Assembly: GCA_025558095.1 (NCBI GenBank)
Contig: JAIVFI010000008.1
Coordinates: forward strand, 310,001 to 374,000
Length of the DNA stretch: 64,000 nucleotides
Direction: 5' to 3'
Source: Hyaloraphidium curvatum
Lineage: Eukaryota > Monoblepharomycota > Hyaloraphidiomycetes > Hyaloraphidiales > Hyaloraphidiaceae
The notes under the pieces are model-generated. The model saw only the letters and a program-made list of their open reading frames with translations, ran no database searches and was not told where the DNA came from. A program made the position numbers and the translations under genes. This document shows, in pieces, positions 28,444 to 42,811 of this stretch (position 1 is its first letter; each line of letters begins with the position of its first letter).

Positions 28444-30094
28444 TTAGATTTTGGCCTTGATCGGGGGCACTTCCTTCCTTGCCTCGACCGCCACGTAGTC
28501 CCGCCGCTTCTCGCCGATGAACAACTGGCGCGGTCTCCAGATCTGGGCGCCCTCAACGTCCATGCCCTCCGACCAGTGCGCGAGCCAGCCAACGGTGCGG
28601 GGCATGGCGAAGAGGACTGCAACGAGCGAATTGTCAGTTTGCCATCATCGCTTTACACGGGTCGAGACCCACCAGGGAAGAAGTCGGTCGGGAAGCCCAT
28701 CGCGCGGTAAATGAGGCCGCTGAAAAAGTCCACGTTCGGGTACAGCTTGCGCGAAACAAAGTACTCGTCCTTCAGGGCGGCCTCCGACAGCGCGATGGCG
28801 ACGTCGATCAGAGGTTCGCGGCCGACAATGTCAAAGACCTCGTAGGCGGTGCGCTGAACGAGCTTCGCGCGGGGATCGAAGTTCTTGTATATGCGATGTC
28901 CGAATCCCATGAGCTTCTTCTTCTTCTGCTTCACGCCCTCGATAAACTCGGGCACGTTCTTGACATTGCCGATCGACTCGAGCATCCTGACCACGGCCTC
29001 GTTCGCGCCGCCATGGAGGGGACCGTAGAGCGCGGCGGTAGCTCCGGCAACGGCGGAGTATGGATCAACGAGCGAGCTGCCGACGTGGCGGATTGCAGCG
29101 GTGGAGCAGTTCATCTCGTGGTCGGCGTGAAGGATAAAGAGGACATCTGCAGCACGTCGTCAATTTCTGACCTTGAACCGAGACGGGCCACTTCGTAAAG
29201 CACGAAGCCCGCAGCAAAACCCACCAAGAGCGCGAGCCAGACCCGGGTGGACCGGCTTGGGGCTTCCACTGTTGTGCCACCACATGTGCAGGAAGTTTTC
29301 CGCGAGGGAAAGCTCCGGTATAGGCTCATTGATGGGCTTGCCTGCCCGGTGCCGCAAAATGGCGGCGCCGATGGTCATCACCTGGCCAACAATCTTCATC
29401 ATGGTCTGGCTGCGGAATTCTGAAGGGAAGCGGAACAGGTCCTGGCCCCGGAAAGCAGGGTTTGCCTGGGGGTTGAAGGCTCCCAGGGATCCCACGGTGC
29501 TCAAGAAGATCGACATGGGGTGTGAATCGTAGTTGAAGGCCTGGATCACCTTGACCGCTCCCTGGGCCGCGGAGGCATCGTCAACACCTGAACCAGCTAC
29601 AGACAGGACGCAGGCACCCACGGTGGGGAGGTAGCTGCCCTCCATCACAGCGCGATTGAACTCCAAGAACTGCTTCCGCGTAGGGAGTTCGCCGAAGAGG
29701 ACCAGGTAGGCGCACTCCACAAAGTTGGACCTTTCCGCCAGCTGCTCGATGGGGTAGCCCCGGTACTCGAGGATTCCATTGTCGCCGTCGACCATGGAGA
29801 TCTTGGAACGCGCGACGGCCGTGTTCAAGTAGGCCGGGTCGAAGACGCGGACCGGCAGCTTGGGACCCTGAACGGCGCCATGCTCGTCCACGGGCACTTC
29901 GACCTGCTTGCCGGTCCTGTTGTCGATGATCGTGATCGTGTTCTTCCTGGGAAGAGATCATTCGTGGGGAGCAATGAGCGGAGTGGCGGCAAGTCGGGTA
30001 GCCCGGGTGTAAATCGTGCCGACAGCACGCGGAGGCTCGTCAGCCTTGGCATCCGGGACCAATCGGTTCGGGAGACGGACCTTTGCGCGCTCAT
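28444..30094 (-). CDS. Citrate synthase, probably peroxisomal (ends AKI)
   Basis: Citrate synthase condenses acetyl-CoA with oxaloacetate. Main exons: 29946-29622, 29561-29225, 29146-28673, 28616-28444, with introns 29562-29621, 29147-29224 and 28617-28672, all with donor GTGGGT. A short first exon from ATG 30094 is likely (about MSAQR, donor GTCCGT), joining [13 protein letters not shown] in frame. Catalytic elements are present: [20 protein letters not shown] (His), [13 protein letters not shown] (His, Asp). The protein ends [11 protein letters not shown] works as a non-canonical peroxisomal PTS1 in some fungi, and no long mitochondrial presequence is evident with this start. A longer unspliced N-terminus would read as Arg/Ser-rich, presequence-like, so mitochondrial location cannot be excluded. 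Confidence 0.93.
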
Positions 30095-30652
30095 CGTTGC
30101 TTCAACCGGTGCCGAGGGCGATTCACAACCCAAGAGCTGGGGTTTGCCGGGTCCGGAGATTGCTGCGCGCGGCAAGGGTGTGATCAACGCGTCATGCCCC
30201 AACATCTGGTCGGAGGCACCCGGGAGCAGCCCGAAACTACGCGTGACGTGCAAAATGCACGTATCTTGTAGCTATGGGTTTGTAGAGCAATTCAAAAGCG
30301 GCAAGCACCGCGATTCGGACGACCAGCTTCCGATCGAGTCCGTGCGACGGGCGGAGTGTGACGAGGCTCACAAGAACTTGCTCGTCTTTGTTTGTTCAAA
30401 TCCAATAAACGGAATTGCAACTCCTGTATTGCATGCCTGATATCACGGTCGCTCATCGTGGTGCTCCGCCGCTCGCACGGGTGCGATCAAATGATCGCAC
30501 ATCGATTTGCCCCGCCCTGATCGCCGACCATCGCGGTGTCACCCACAACGACCGCCCCGTCTTCCAGCGCGGATTCGCGGCACGTGAAGCACCCGTTCCG
30601 GCTCCGAGACTTCCATCACAGCGAAAGCTTTCCGGCCTCTCGGATCGCCAGA
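30095..30652. other. Divergent promoter region, citrate synthase / formate dehydrogenase
   Basis: The 558-nt gap lies between divergently transcribed metabolic genes. It holds a perfect 20-nt palindrome (30481-30500). An in-frame ATG at 30536 would extend the formate dehydrogenase by 39 residues; the ATG at 30653 was preferred because it begins a typical presequence. Confidence 0.5.
30481..30500. promoter_or_regulatory. Perfect palindrome GTGCGATCA-AA-TGATCGCAC
   Basis: Nine-base arms separated by AA lie 153-172 nt upstream of the chosen formate dehydrogenase start. The symmetry and spacing look like a binding site for a dimeric transcription factor. No known motif is recognised, and one such palindrome in 64 kb could be chance. 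Confidence 0.4.
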
Positions 30653-32343
30653 ATGCTGCGCGCCGTGACCGCGATGGCGCGCCCCGCCCCGCGGGTCCCG
30701 TCTGCCCGCCTCTTCAGCGCCAGCGCCGTGGCCCAGAAGAAGATTCTCGCTGTCCTCTACAGCGCCGGCAAGGCTTCGGAGGAGAAGCGTAAGTTGCTCG
30801 TCTAAGGGCGACGTGTCGCGCGCACCCGGTCCATGTCACCCACACTGCCTCCCTGCTCAGGGCTGCTCGGGTGCCGCGAGAACGCGCTCGGCCTTCGCCC
30901 GTGGCTCGAGTCGCTTGGGCACGAGTTTGTAGTCACCGATGACAAGGACCGTCCGGACTCGGAGTTTGACAAGCACCTCGTCGACGCCGAGATTGTGATC
31001 ACCACTCCTTTCCACCCCGGGTGAGCGGAATTCCTTGGCAGTTCGATTCAAATCAATGACTGACGTTGCCCTGGTCAGATACATCACGAAGGAGCGCCTT
31101 GCCAAGGCCAAGAACCTCAAGGTCTCGATCACCGCCGGCGGTGCGTTTCAAGACACACCAGTCCGCTTTTCCTGCTGATCCGTTTGTTTTCCAGTCGGAT
31201 CCGACCACGTCGACATTCCCGCGGCCTGCGAGCACAAGCTCGCCGTCTACGAAGTCACTGGTATGTGATTGTGGCAGGTTCTCTTCGGCTCACCCTCACT
31301 CGGTGTCACCAGGCTCGAACGTGACCTCCGTTGCCGAGCACGTCGTGATGCAGATCCTTGCCCTGGTCCGCAACTTCATCCCTGCCCACGAGCAGATCAA
31401 GGCGGGGGAGTGGGCGGTGGCCGACATTGCCCGCAACGCGTATGATCTCGAGGGCAAGGTGATCGGCACGCTCGGGGCCGGACGGATCGGCTACCGCGTG
31501 CTCCAGCGGCTTGTGCCCTTCGAGCCTAAGGAGCTGCTCTACGCGGACTACCAGCCGCTTAGCAAGGGTGGGATCTGTCGTTGGTGGCCGCCGGTGTCGT
31601 TGCTGATCACGGGACCAAACCAGACCTCGAGGACGCTGTCGGTGCGCGCCGTGTTTCCGTCGAGGAGCTCTTCAAGCAGTGCGACATCATCACGATCAAC
31701 ACCCCGCTCACCGAGGAGACCCGCGGGATGGTCAACAAGAAGTTGCTGAGCCTCACGAAGCCGGGCGTCTACATCGTCAACACGGCGCGCGGGGCCATCA
31801 TCAACCGCGACGATCTGGTGGACGCTGTGAAGAGTGGCCACGTTGCCGGCTACGCTGGTGATGTCTGGTTCCCGCAGCCCGCGCCGAGGGTGGGTCTTGA
31901 TGACGGGGCGTCGGCACACGGCGGTCGCTGATCACATCGCTGTCGCTGGTCGTGCTGCTTCGTTTCAACGTGTTGGGCACTCAAACGTCCTACTCTTGAC
32001 TGTCTGCATTGGTTTCTGCTTCTCGTGGACCGCTGGCGTTATTTTAGGATCACCCCTGGCGAACGATGCCTCGTAACGCAATGACGCCTCACTACTCGGG
32101 AACCACGCTTGATGCCCAAGCTCGTTACGCCAACGGCGTCAAGCTGATCCTTGAGAACTACTTTGCCGGCAAGCCGCAGCAGGCAAAAGGTGCGGTGAAG
32201 CCTTTTGTGACAGGGTGACGTGAGGTGTTCACAACCCGTAAACTCGGACAGACATCATCGCTGAGGGCGGCGCCATCGTCAGCAAGGCCTACGACCGCGC
32301 CGGCAAGGTGGAGACCAAGGCGCACGTGGAGAAGGAGACGTGA
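30653..32343 (+). CDS. NAD-dependent formate dehydrogenase, mitochondrial-type
   Basis: This enzyme oxidises formate to CO2 with NAD+. Exons: 30653-30788, 30861-31020, 31079-31140, about 31195-31261, about 31314-31568, about 31641-31890, a DHPW-containing exon from about 32050, and a last exon from about 32265. It shows a serine/arginine-rich presequence ([20 protein letters not shown]), [23 protein letters not shown], the NAD motif [26 protein letters not shown], then [20 protein letters not shown] with the active-site His and the conserved FDH wording. Joining across donor GTGGGT near 31891 restores PAPR-DHPW. The C-terminus ([10 protein letters not shown]) is ordinary. Exon-level limits for the middle exons are good to a few bases. 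Confidence 0.93.
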
Positions 32344-32440
32344 GCATCTGCGTGATCGGCCAGCCCCAGCCCTTCTAATCGCTTGTCGTTCCCAGCTACA
32401 ACTGAAGCTGCAGTCCTGTTCTCCATAGAAAACTATCCTG

Positions 32441-33682
32441 ATGGCTCGAAAAGCTGTGGTGTGGGCACGGGTGCCCCTGGAGCGTTTGTCCAGCTGCGAC
32501 GTCGGCCCCGAAAGACCCCTTCAAATCTCGCCACGGCCACGCGCCATCGGCGACCGCTCCTGCCGGCAGTCATCCCGGAGCTCTCTCAGCATGATGTCCA
32601 CGAGCCTTTCCGAGGCCGGCGCGATGCCTCCGAGCCTCGCCGGACCGCGCAAGGCTTCGCGGGGGCTCGGACACCGCAGGGTCAACTCGCTCTCCCCGAA
32701 GGACGAGGCGACGGCGCTCCTCACCTTCAGCGACCTGGACCTGTCCGCCAGCCTGCTTCCCGGCGACGTTTGCTTCGAAGGAGAGCTCGTTTCGCCCGCC
32801 CTGCCGCCCCTCCCCGCCGAGCCGGACCCCGTCCCTCGCACATCGCCCGCGCCCTCCGCCTCCGATCGGCGCCAGGAGCCGACCGAGAAAGTGACATCGG
32901 AGAGCGAACTCATGCTCGAGTCGGCCGTGGAGCTGCTGGAACAGACCAAGACCGTGCTCGCGAACAAGGCACTCAGGGTCCATGCGCGCTCGGCCTCGCC
33001 GGCTCTAGTGCAGAGGAAGGACCCTGCGGCGGGCTCCGGAGTGGACTGGTCCGAGCTCGAGACGGCTCGAAATGAGCGGGCGGTTGCCCAGTCGCTCGCC
33101 TCTCTCCTGCCGGGAACGTGGCAGTCGGAGTGCAGCCTCCCTCTGTCGCCGGCGGAGCCCTCCCCGCTGGTCACCGAAGTGGGACACTGGGACTTGGAGG
33201 AGTTCAAAGCCCCGTTGATGCGAGGTCCCACCTCCCTTCTCTCCCCGAGGTGGGCCACGAAGGCCGCTACCGATCCCGCGAGCGACAAGAGCTTCGCTGA
33301 GAACGAAGTGAAGGCAGAAGGCAATGGCGAGACTACTTCGAGACCTTCCGAGCCGGAGCACGTTTCTCTTGCGGGGGTCTTTGAGCAGGAGACAAAAAAG
33401 CGAGCCGAAGGAGGCCGGACCACCGAGGACACTGAGCAGACGGAGAAAGAGCGTGGCGAGGCAGCCGCGAAGCCAGCCACGCCTGCGAGAGCGAAGCGCA
33501 GCATACCCGCCCCGTCGCCCATCGTGCCGATACGGACCATCGTGGCCCGATCGATACAGGCGAGCATGCAGAGCCTGCAGAGCGTGCCCTCGAGCCCCGT
33601 TGGCGGAAAAATGGAGACGAGCCTCCCCGGATACGCCAGAGCCACAAAAGCCAGCAAGAGCCACACCCGTAAGGCTCCCTGA
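32441..33682 (+). CDS. Disordered Ser/Glu/Pro-rich protein, unknown function
   Basis: A continuous 413-codon frame with an ATG start. Composition is Ser, Pro, Glu and Lys-rich, with short helical patches (ESELMLESAVELLEQTKTVLANKALRVH) and SP/TP sites typical of phosphorylated linkers. No domain is recognised. An overlapping long antisense frame exists (32521-33741), but its Ser/Arg-rich, Cys-containing composition is that of a shadow. It lies 97 nt after formate dehydrogenase and converges with the F-box/LRR-like gene, 45 nt away. Confidence 0.55.
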   Translation: MARKAVVWARVPLERLSSCDVGPERPLQISPRPRAIGDRSCRQSSRSSLSMMSTSLSEAGAMPPSLAGPRKASRGLGHRRVNSLSPKDEATALLTFSDLDLSASLLPGDVCFEGELVSPALPPLPAEPDPVPRTSPAPSASDRRQEPTEKVTSESELMLESAVELLEQTKTVLANKALRVHARSASPALVQRKDPAAGSGVDWSELETARNERAVAQSLASLLPGTWQSECSLPLSPAEPSPLVTEVGHWDLEEFKAPLMRGPTSLLSPRWATKAATDPASDKSFAENEVKAEGNGETTSRPSEPEHVSLAGVFEQETKKRAEGGRTTEDTEQTEKERGEAAAKPATPARAKRSIPAPSPIVPIRTIVARSIQASMQSLQSVPSSPVGGKMETSLPGYARATKASKSHTRKAP

Positions 33683-33727
33683 GCTGTGCCTGATGTATCG
33701 ATCTCGACCAATACAAGATGATTTGGA

Positions 33728-34741
33728 TCAAGCATATCCAAAATCGGCCTCGGAACACAGCTCCAAGGGGTCCGCGACCCCGTAGCTCATCATCTCCGCG
33801 AAGCAGGCCTTGCAGTAGACAAACTTCGAGCTGCCCGAAAACTCGGAGCAGTCGTTGCAGACGAAACCGGAGCATATCGGATTCCGGCACCAGGAACCGA
33901 AGGTAAGGGTCGAAGCAAAAACTCCCCGCGATGCGTTTCCGGGTTTCACCATGTCGCCATGCGCTCCGCAAGGCGAGCATCGGGTCCGGCAGTCGGTGCA
34001 TCGGATCAGGCACCTCATGCGATCTCCGGCAAACGATTCCTCGGCACACACGGTCTCGACCAACCCGCAAACGGGGCAAGCATTCTCGCGCGGGTTCGGA
34101 GACTCGTACGAGAGGGACATCCAGCAGCCCGCCCTTCTGCACGTGGCGTAACGTAACACCTCCAGCAAGCGCTCCGCCTGCGTATTGGTGCGAGTGACTC
34201 GATCCAGTACGTTGGATGTCACGGGCAGTTGTGCTCCAAATCCGTCACGATACGATGTCCCGGCAAGGTACAAGGCTTCAAGCGACTCTTTCTGAAGGCA
34301 ATCAAGGACAAAGGAAGCGACCTCGCCCTCGTCCTGAAACACGACCGAGCTGCATCCCCTCAGGCTCAGGATTCGCAGCGTCGAGCAATGCCCGACCAGA
34401 GTCCGCAACGCGGGAAGCGTTATCGACGAGCAATAATCCAGCGCCAGGGTGCCCAGTGACCCGAGGAAACCCGTAGGTAGCTGCGATAGCAGCATCAACG
34501 TGGAGTCATTCACACGATCCAGCTTCAATGGTGCGCGTCTCCGACTCAAGCAAGACCCATGGATCTCGTGGAAATCGAGCTTGGTCCCGATCGCAGTCCA
34601 CAATGTCGCGTCTCCGAGCACCGAGTCCCGCGCCCAGCGCGACGCCGATGCGAAAGTCAACAAGGATGGTAGGCCATCCGGCCCCCCAAGAACATAAACG
34701 AGGATCGCAGACACCAGTTCTGGCACCAGTGAATCAAGCAT
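33728..34741 (-). CDS. F-box/LRR-like protein with Cys-rich C-terminus
   Basis: From ATG 34741 the frame gives 337 residues. The beginning, LDSLVPELVSAILVYVLGGPDGLPSLLTFASASRWARD..., resembles an F-box (L..P.E....I...L...DL......S..W). Leucine-rich units follow (LGTLALDYCSSITLPALRTL, CSTLRILSLRGCSSV). The last 130 residues hold many Cys pairs (CPVCG, CTDCRTRCSPCG, CRNPICSGFVCNDC, YCKAC), likely zinc-binding. Such proteins usually give substrate specificity to SCF ubiquitin ligases. An ATG at 34852 would add 37 residues lacking family features. Confidence 0.6.
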   Translation of the reverse strand: MLDSLVPELVSAILVYVLGGPDGLPSLLTFASASRWARDSVLGDATLWTAIGTKLDFHEIHGSCLSRRRAPLKLDRVNDSTLMLLSQLPTGFLGSLGTLALDYCSSITLPALRTLVGHCSTLRILSLRGCSSVVFQDEGEVASFVLDCLQKESLEALYLAGTSYRDGFGAQLPVTSNVLDRVTRTNTQAERLLEVLRYATCRRAGCWMSLSYESPNPRENACPVCGLVETVCAEESFAGDRMRCLIRCTDCRTRCSPCGAHGDMVKPGNASRGVFASTLTFGSWCRNPICSGFVCNDCSEFSGSSKFVYCKACFAEMMSYGVADPLELCSEADFGYA

Positions 34742-35689
34742 CGTCGCGTTCGGCCCGTATAAGGAGTTGCTCGTCGCCCCCACCCGCCTTCGGGCGACCC
34801 GGTGGCGCGTTCGCGCTTCATCGGTACACGACGCGTTGGGTAGTGTCCTCACAAGCCGAGCGGCCTAAGGGCGTCACGACGACACGTGTGTTTTAAATGT
34901 CACCTTAGATCACCCAGGTCACCCCGCGCCCCAAGAATCAGCTCCTCATCGGAGTTGGGGCGTAGGGGGATTTCTAAGTGTACGGTGGGATTGCTAGCTC
35001 CTCATTACACCCCGCGCGCGCGCCTAACCCGCCTATCAAAAATAATTTTTCTATTTCTGAGACCAATTCTGTTTTCCGAGCTTCCTAAAAGCACCGACGC
35101 CACGACCGCGGCCGTCCTCCGGGCGGCGCATCAGTATGATGCGCCCGTCCTGGAGGTGGCGTTAACGTGGGTCAATGAGGCAAGTCGGCCGTCTATGAGC
35201 TCGAAGAAAGAGAGCTCGTCGAGCCTCTTGCTGGGTGCCACGGGTCCTCAGACCCTCTGTTCACATGGTTGCATGGGGCCGGTGGCAATAGCAGGAAGCA
35301 CATTCATCGTCCTGCGCTTTTCGGCGCTGAGGGAGGCCGGATGAAAGTGTTGGGCGCGGATGAGGTCCCCATTCAATTCGTCCGGCCGTGGGCTGCTCGC
35401 TATGGCCCAACGAGGTTCAGGCCATCTAGAGGAGTATGGATGGACGCTTTAGGAGCTCACGATGTATCCCTCTTCTTATTCGATGTGAAGTTGTGGGACT
35501 GGAACGGTCTCTGATGCCACTCACCTTGCCGATGCCCCATCAATACCCTGCCATCAATGTCCTCCTTGTAGCGAGCTGAAGAATCTAGCACGACGCCGGC
35601 ATACAGGGACTTGTGTACTGGCAGCGCGCTGGGCGGGGTCTGGAAGGTTTCAGAACCACGACACAGATTTGCGGATTGGTCTCGCAACC
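34742..35689. other. Gap before the XPF gene
   Basis: About 950 bases between divergent genes, partly AT-richer (34890-35080). A short perfect hairpin lies at 35125-35145. Open frames of up to 150 codons here have no protein-like features. The last 150 bases are probably the XPF leader. Confidence 0.45.
35125..35145. promoter_or_regulatory. Hairpin GGCGCATCA-GTA-TGATGCGCC
   Basis: Nine-base perfect arms around a 3-nt spacer, with looser outer pairing (CCTCC before, GGAGG after). It could be a protein-binding palindrome or a small RNA hairpin. It lies about 550 nt upstream of the XPF start, and no function is known. Confidence 0.35.
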
Positions 35690-38600
35690 ATGCCGAAGCT
35701 TCTGGAGTTCCAGAAGGGCATGATTCGGGAGCTTCTGGACGCTGTTCCCGATGGCCATGCGGAGGACGACCCGGACGTGTACGACCAGGCGCTGGCGCGC
35801 GCCATGGACGGGCCACAGATGAATCAGGACGGAGAGGCCAAAGGCGACGGCCTCCTCGTCACCGGAAAAGGCCTCGGACTGCAGCGTGTGCTGCTGACGT
35901 TCATTCGGATCTACATGGATCCCCGCTTCCTCGTGCTGCTGATCAACACGCCGGAAAGGGAGGCGGACAGCCTGCGGGAGGCACTCCTGCAGCGGGAAGA
36001 CCTTGTCGCGGAGGCCCAGCGCGGTGAGGAGGAAGGGGACGGACTTGCCATCTCGGTCAAGGAGCTGAAAGTTATCAACAACGAGACGCTGTCCTCGGCG
36101 CGCCGGGATCTCTACCAGCGCGGGGGCGTCCTTGCCATTACCTCGAGGATCCTCATAACGGACATGCTGAACGATCAGATCCCTCTCGAGCTCGTTTCCG
36201 GTATCCTCGTGAACCACGCCCACCGCGTGCACGAAACGTCGACCGAAGCCTTCATTCTCAGGCTTTTCCGGCAGAAGAACAAGGTCGGATTCATAAAGGC
36301 CTTTTCGGACTGCCCGGAGGATTTCGTTCGAGGCATGTGGAAGCTAGAAAAGTCCATGAAGGCCCTGTATTTGCGCCGCGTCTTCCTGCATCCGAGGTTC
36401 GAAGTTCGCATCATGGAGGAACTGGAAAGCAAGGGCGAACCCAAGGTTTACGATATCCGGGTGCCGCTCACGGACACCGTGAAGCAGATCCAGGCGGCCC
36501 TCATCGAATGCGTGGACGCTTGCCTCAAGGAACTTGCCCGGAACAACAGCTGGGTGCGTCAGCGGTCAATTTAATCTTTCCTTTCGGTTTCTCTTATTGT
36601 CACGACGCAGCTCGACGCCGAAGAAATGACGGTCGACAACTTTCTCTTCCGGTCTTTCGACAAGGCGATCAAGCTCCAGCTCGAACCTTTCTGGCACAAG
36701 TTGAGCTCAAAGACGAAGCAGCTCGTCGAAGACGTGAAGACCCTGCGCCGCTTGCTCGATTTCTTGCTGGACTACGACTGCGTTTCGTTCAACCGCCTCC
36801 TGGAGGTCATTCTTACTTCGCAGGCGGTCGCGGCACCTAATCGGGGTGGCGCACCGGAGCCACAGTCGCCGTGGCTGCTGTTGGACGCGGCAAACACCAT
36901 TTTCGCGCTTGCAAAGAAGCGCGTTTACGTGCGTCGCGACCCGAACGACGAGGATGAGGACGAACATGAGCTGGAGATGATGCAAGTTCGGCGGACCTGG
37001 GTTCCCCACGCGGACATGCTTCTGCCGCCTCATGTGGATCCCGTGCTCGAAGTGCAGCCCAAGTGGCAGGCTCTCGCCTCGCTTTTGAAGGACATTGAGA
37101 AGGAGCGCCGGAAGATGGTCGCCAAGGGCTCAAGTCCCGGGCCCGTGCTGATCATGTGCGAAGGGGACAGGACGATGCGCCAGCTGAGGGAATATCTGAG
37201 TGGACCGACTGCGCCAAAGATCGGTACCACGTCTCGCGAGGCATCTCCAGCGGACTCGCACGACAGCGATGAGGCCGTGGAAGTTCTTGGCAGCAGCGAT
37301 GACTCGAGCGAGCATTCGGACAGCGTGGATGAACCCATCAATTTGGACAGCGACGAGGAAGAGCGGCCGAAAAAGAAGCGAAGCAAGCCCAGGCGCAACG
37401 CACGAAAGAGCAAGGCGAAGCGGGGCAAAGATGGGGAAAAAGGCGAAAGGACTCGAACGAAGCTCAAGATCGATGCGGAGGAGGACCGGGCCGGGAAAGC
37501 GATGCTGGGACGGATGCTCGGAAACTACTTTAGCTGGAAAGGGAGCGTGACAACCGTGAGCAGGAACTTGTTTGCGGGCAGCACTGGCACTGCCCAGAAT
37601 TCGGCTGCCGCCGCCGGCGGGGGAAACCCGGCGCCAAATGGAGTTGGGGGAGTTGGGGGAGGACGAGGTGGTGATTCGGGACCGAGCAGAGGAGGCCGGC
37701 CCCCGCCGAACAAGCGGCGCAGAGTCCGCGGAGCTTCAAAGGCCGCTGCCAACACGCACATACCCGTCAGCAACCCAGTTTCTGCGATCGGTGGCGCGAA
37801 CCGTGCGGGCCGGCCCAACGCTTTGCCGTTGACTTTTGAAGAAGAGGCTGCCGAGGTGGCTCGATTGTGAGTGGGTTCGATCGCTGTTCTGGTCGTTCTC
37901 ACCTGCCGTTTTGGTAGCCTCGACGCGCAGAACGGAATACCCGGCGAGAACGGCGAGGGCGAGAATGATCGAGCCGACAGAGATGCGGCGCAGGACGTGG
38001 CCGACCTGCTCGATGCAATGAAGGGGAACGAAGCCGCCCCGCTCGTGGTGGCCGAGAACGACATTGGCGTCCTGTCGACGTCCGCTATGGTCGTCATTCG
38101 CCCCTACGGTTCCAGCAGCGCAAGTGCCATTTCCTCCGCGGAAACAGCCGGGGACGAGGACTCGCGAATCTTGGAGGACTTGAAGCCGCAGTGGATCGTG
38201 CTGTACGATCCCGACCTCGCCTTCGTTAGGCGCATCGAACTGTATAAGGCTGCGAACGAGGAAGTCAAGGACCTGAAGGTTTATTTCATGGTCTACGAGG
38301 ACTCTGTCGAGGAGCAGAGGTATCTGAGCATGGTGCGGCGCGAGAAGGACTCTTTCGAGAAGCTCATCCGAGAGAAGAGCAACATGGCGATCCCGATCGA
38401 CCAGGACGGGAGGGTCGTCGCCGAGCAGGCCGAGTTCCTGCGGGACCTTTCTACCCGCGTCGCCGGTGGCGGTCGCACCAGCCTGCATGCGAACCGGCCG
38501 CCGCTCATCATCGTGGACGTGCGCGAGCTGCGATCGTCTCTCCCGGCCATGCTGCACGCCAAAGGCATCGAGCTCGTCGTCAAAACGCTGGAAGTGGGCG

Positions 38601-39234
38601 ACTACGTGCTCAGCACTTCGATCTGCGTGGAGCGCAAGAGCGTTTCGGATCTCGTGCAGAGCTTCCGTTCGGGTCGGCTGTACACTCAGGTGGAGGCCAT
38701 GAGCACGCATTATCGGATGCCGGTACTGCTGATCGAGTTCGACATGAACAAGGCCTTCTCGCTGCAGGTACGTTGCGCTTGGAACCGGTTAGTCGATAGG
38801 AGTTGATCCGTGCGCCGATTCAGACCGTCAACGAAGTTAGGACCGAGATCAACTTCAACGACATCCAGTCCAAGCTTGTGCTCTTGCTGCTCGCCTTCCC
38901 CACGCTTCGGATCCTGTGGTCATCGTCCCCGCATGCAACCGCCGACATGTTTGAGGACCTCAAGCGGCAGCAGGAGGAGCCGGATCCCGACAAGGCGCAG
39001 GCGATCGGCGTGGAAAATCTGGACAGCGCCCAGTCGATGTACGCACCGACACCGCAGGAACTCCTCCGATCCCTGCCCGGCATCAATCAGAGGAACGCGA
39101 GGCACGTCATGAACCACGTGGAGAGCATCTACGAGCTGAGCAAGCTGACGCAGGATGAGCTGGCTCCTTTAGTCGGACCGGAGAATGCTAGGCTGCTGCA
39201 CGTGTTTCTCCACACCAATGTTCAGAAAGCGTGA
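35690..39234 (+). CDS. XPF/RAD1-family structure-specific endonuclease subunit
   Basis: Exons 35690-36553, 36611-37866, 37918-38767 and 38824-39234 join in phase to 1,126 residues. The N-terminus LLEFQKGMIRELLDA and the helicase-like half fit XPF. The ERCC4 nuclease core is VDVRELRSSLPAMLHAKGIE, VGDYVLSTSICVERKSVSD, with the metal-binding GDY-x8-ERK-x3-D motif intact. The C-terminus has the tandem HhH (LLRSLPGINQRNARHVMNHV). A Ser/Asp-rich, Lys-rich, then Gly-rich linker (about residues 480-700) separates the halves. With its ERCC1/Rad10 partner this enzyme cuts 5' of lesions in nucleotide excision repair and in single-strand annealing. Introns are 51-57 nt. Confidence 0.95.
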
Positions 39235-39280
39235 ATTGCATACGGCTACAAATTTGATCGCCGAATTGTCTATCGCGTAT

Positions 39281-42052
<2,772 letters not shown>

Positions 42053-42811
42053 GAAAATGCCGGCTCACAGAGCCTCAATCCCAGGCCGTGTTCCCCTGTC
42101 CGGCAGGCGGAGCCGCTACCGGCCGTTCGAAGCTTGGCGGTCCCGACGGCCGCCGACGTCCACAGGAGCCCAAACACTCCGATGCGAGTGCAGAAGTCTC
42201 CTAAACGCTCAGCACATCGATGGCCGCGCGTCCGCTCCCGATGCCGGCCTGCTGTGCGTGCGGGTCGTTCTGTTTACGATCGAGCGTCGACCACTCGACA
42301 GGGGTCTCGGCCGTCTCCAGCGTCCGTCCAGCGGCCGCGCAGGGCGAGTTTGCTTCCCTCCGAATGCTCCCGCAATATCTCCGGGTGGCCGCGGCCTAAA
42401 CCGTGGGCGCGGGAACTTCCGAATTGGGCAGCTGTTCCGGCCGTGTTGGGGGTTCCTCCGCGACCCACGTTCACATCCATCGGCCAGCGGACCCTTCCCA
42501 CTTCAGACACCGATCGCGAGGACGACTTCAATCGAAGTATGCAGTGCTATTCTATGCGGATCGATCGGCGAGCTGAAGGTCCGCACACAACGGCAAAGGA
42601 AGAGAACAAGTCTGTTGGCCGATCGGAAAGCCACGTTCCGTTCTGTGCTCGAAGTCATTGCCTGTCCCTTCAGCATTTACAGTTCATCCTAAAGTGGGCT
42701 CGAAGCGGGTTAGATCCTGGATCTATGTTGTCGTGCGCGACGGGAGGGTGGCCACCAGTCTCGGCAAGTCCGTCTTCCCGCGTACCTCCTCCCTGCCCAG
42801 CTCGCACCACC
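42053..42811. other. Divergent promoter, MARK kinase / sirtuin
   Basis: A 759-nt spacer between divergent start codons. It has no recognised gene and should hold both promoters. Frames that stay open through it are extensions of the sirtuin frame and look non-coding. Confidence 0.5.

Noticed and set aside
32521-33741. Minus-strand 406-codon frame opposite the disordered protein at 32441
   Set aside because: Ser/Arg/Cys-rich sequence without features; it overlaps the F-box-like gene end. The plus-strand frame has Glu/Lys helical patches. Some doubt stays.
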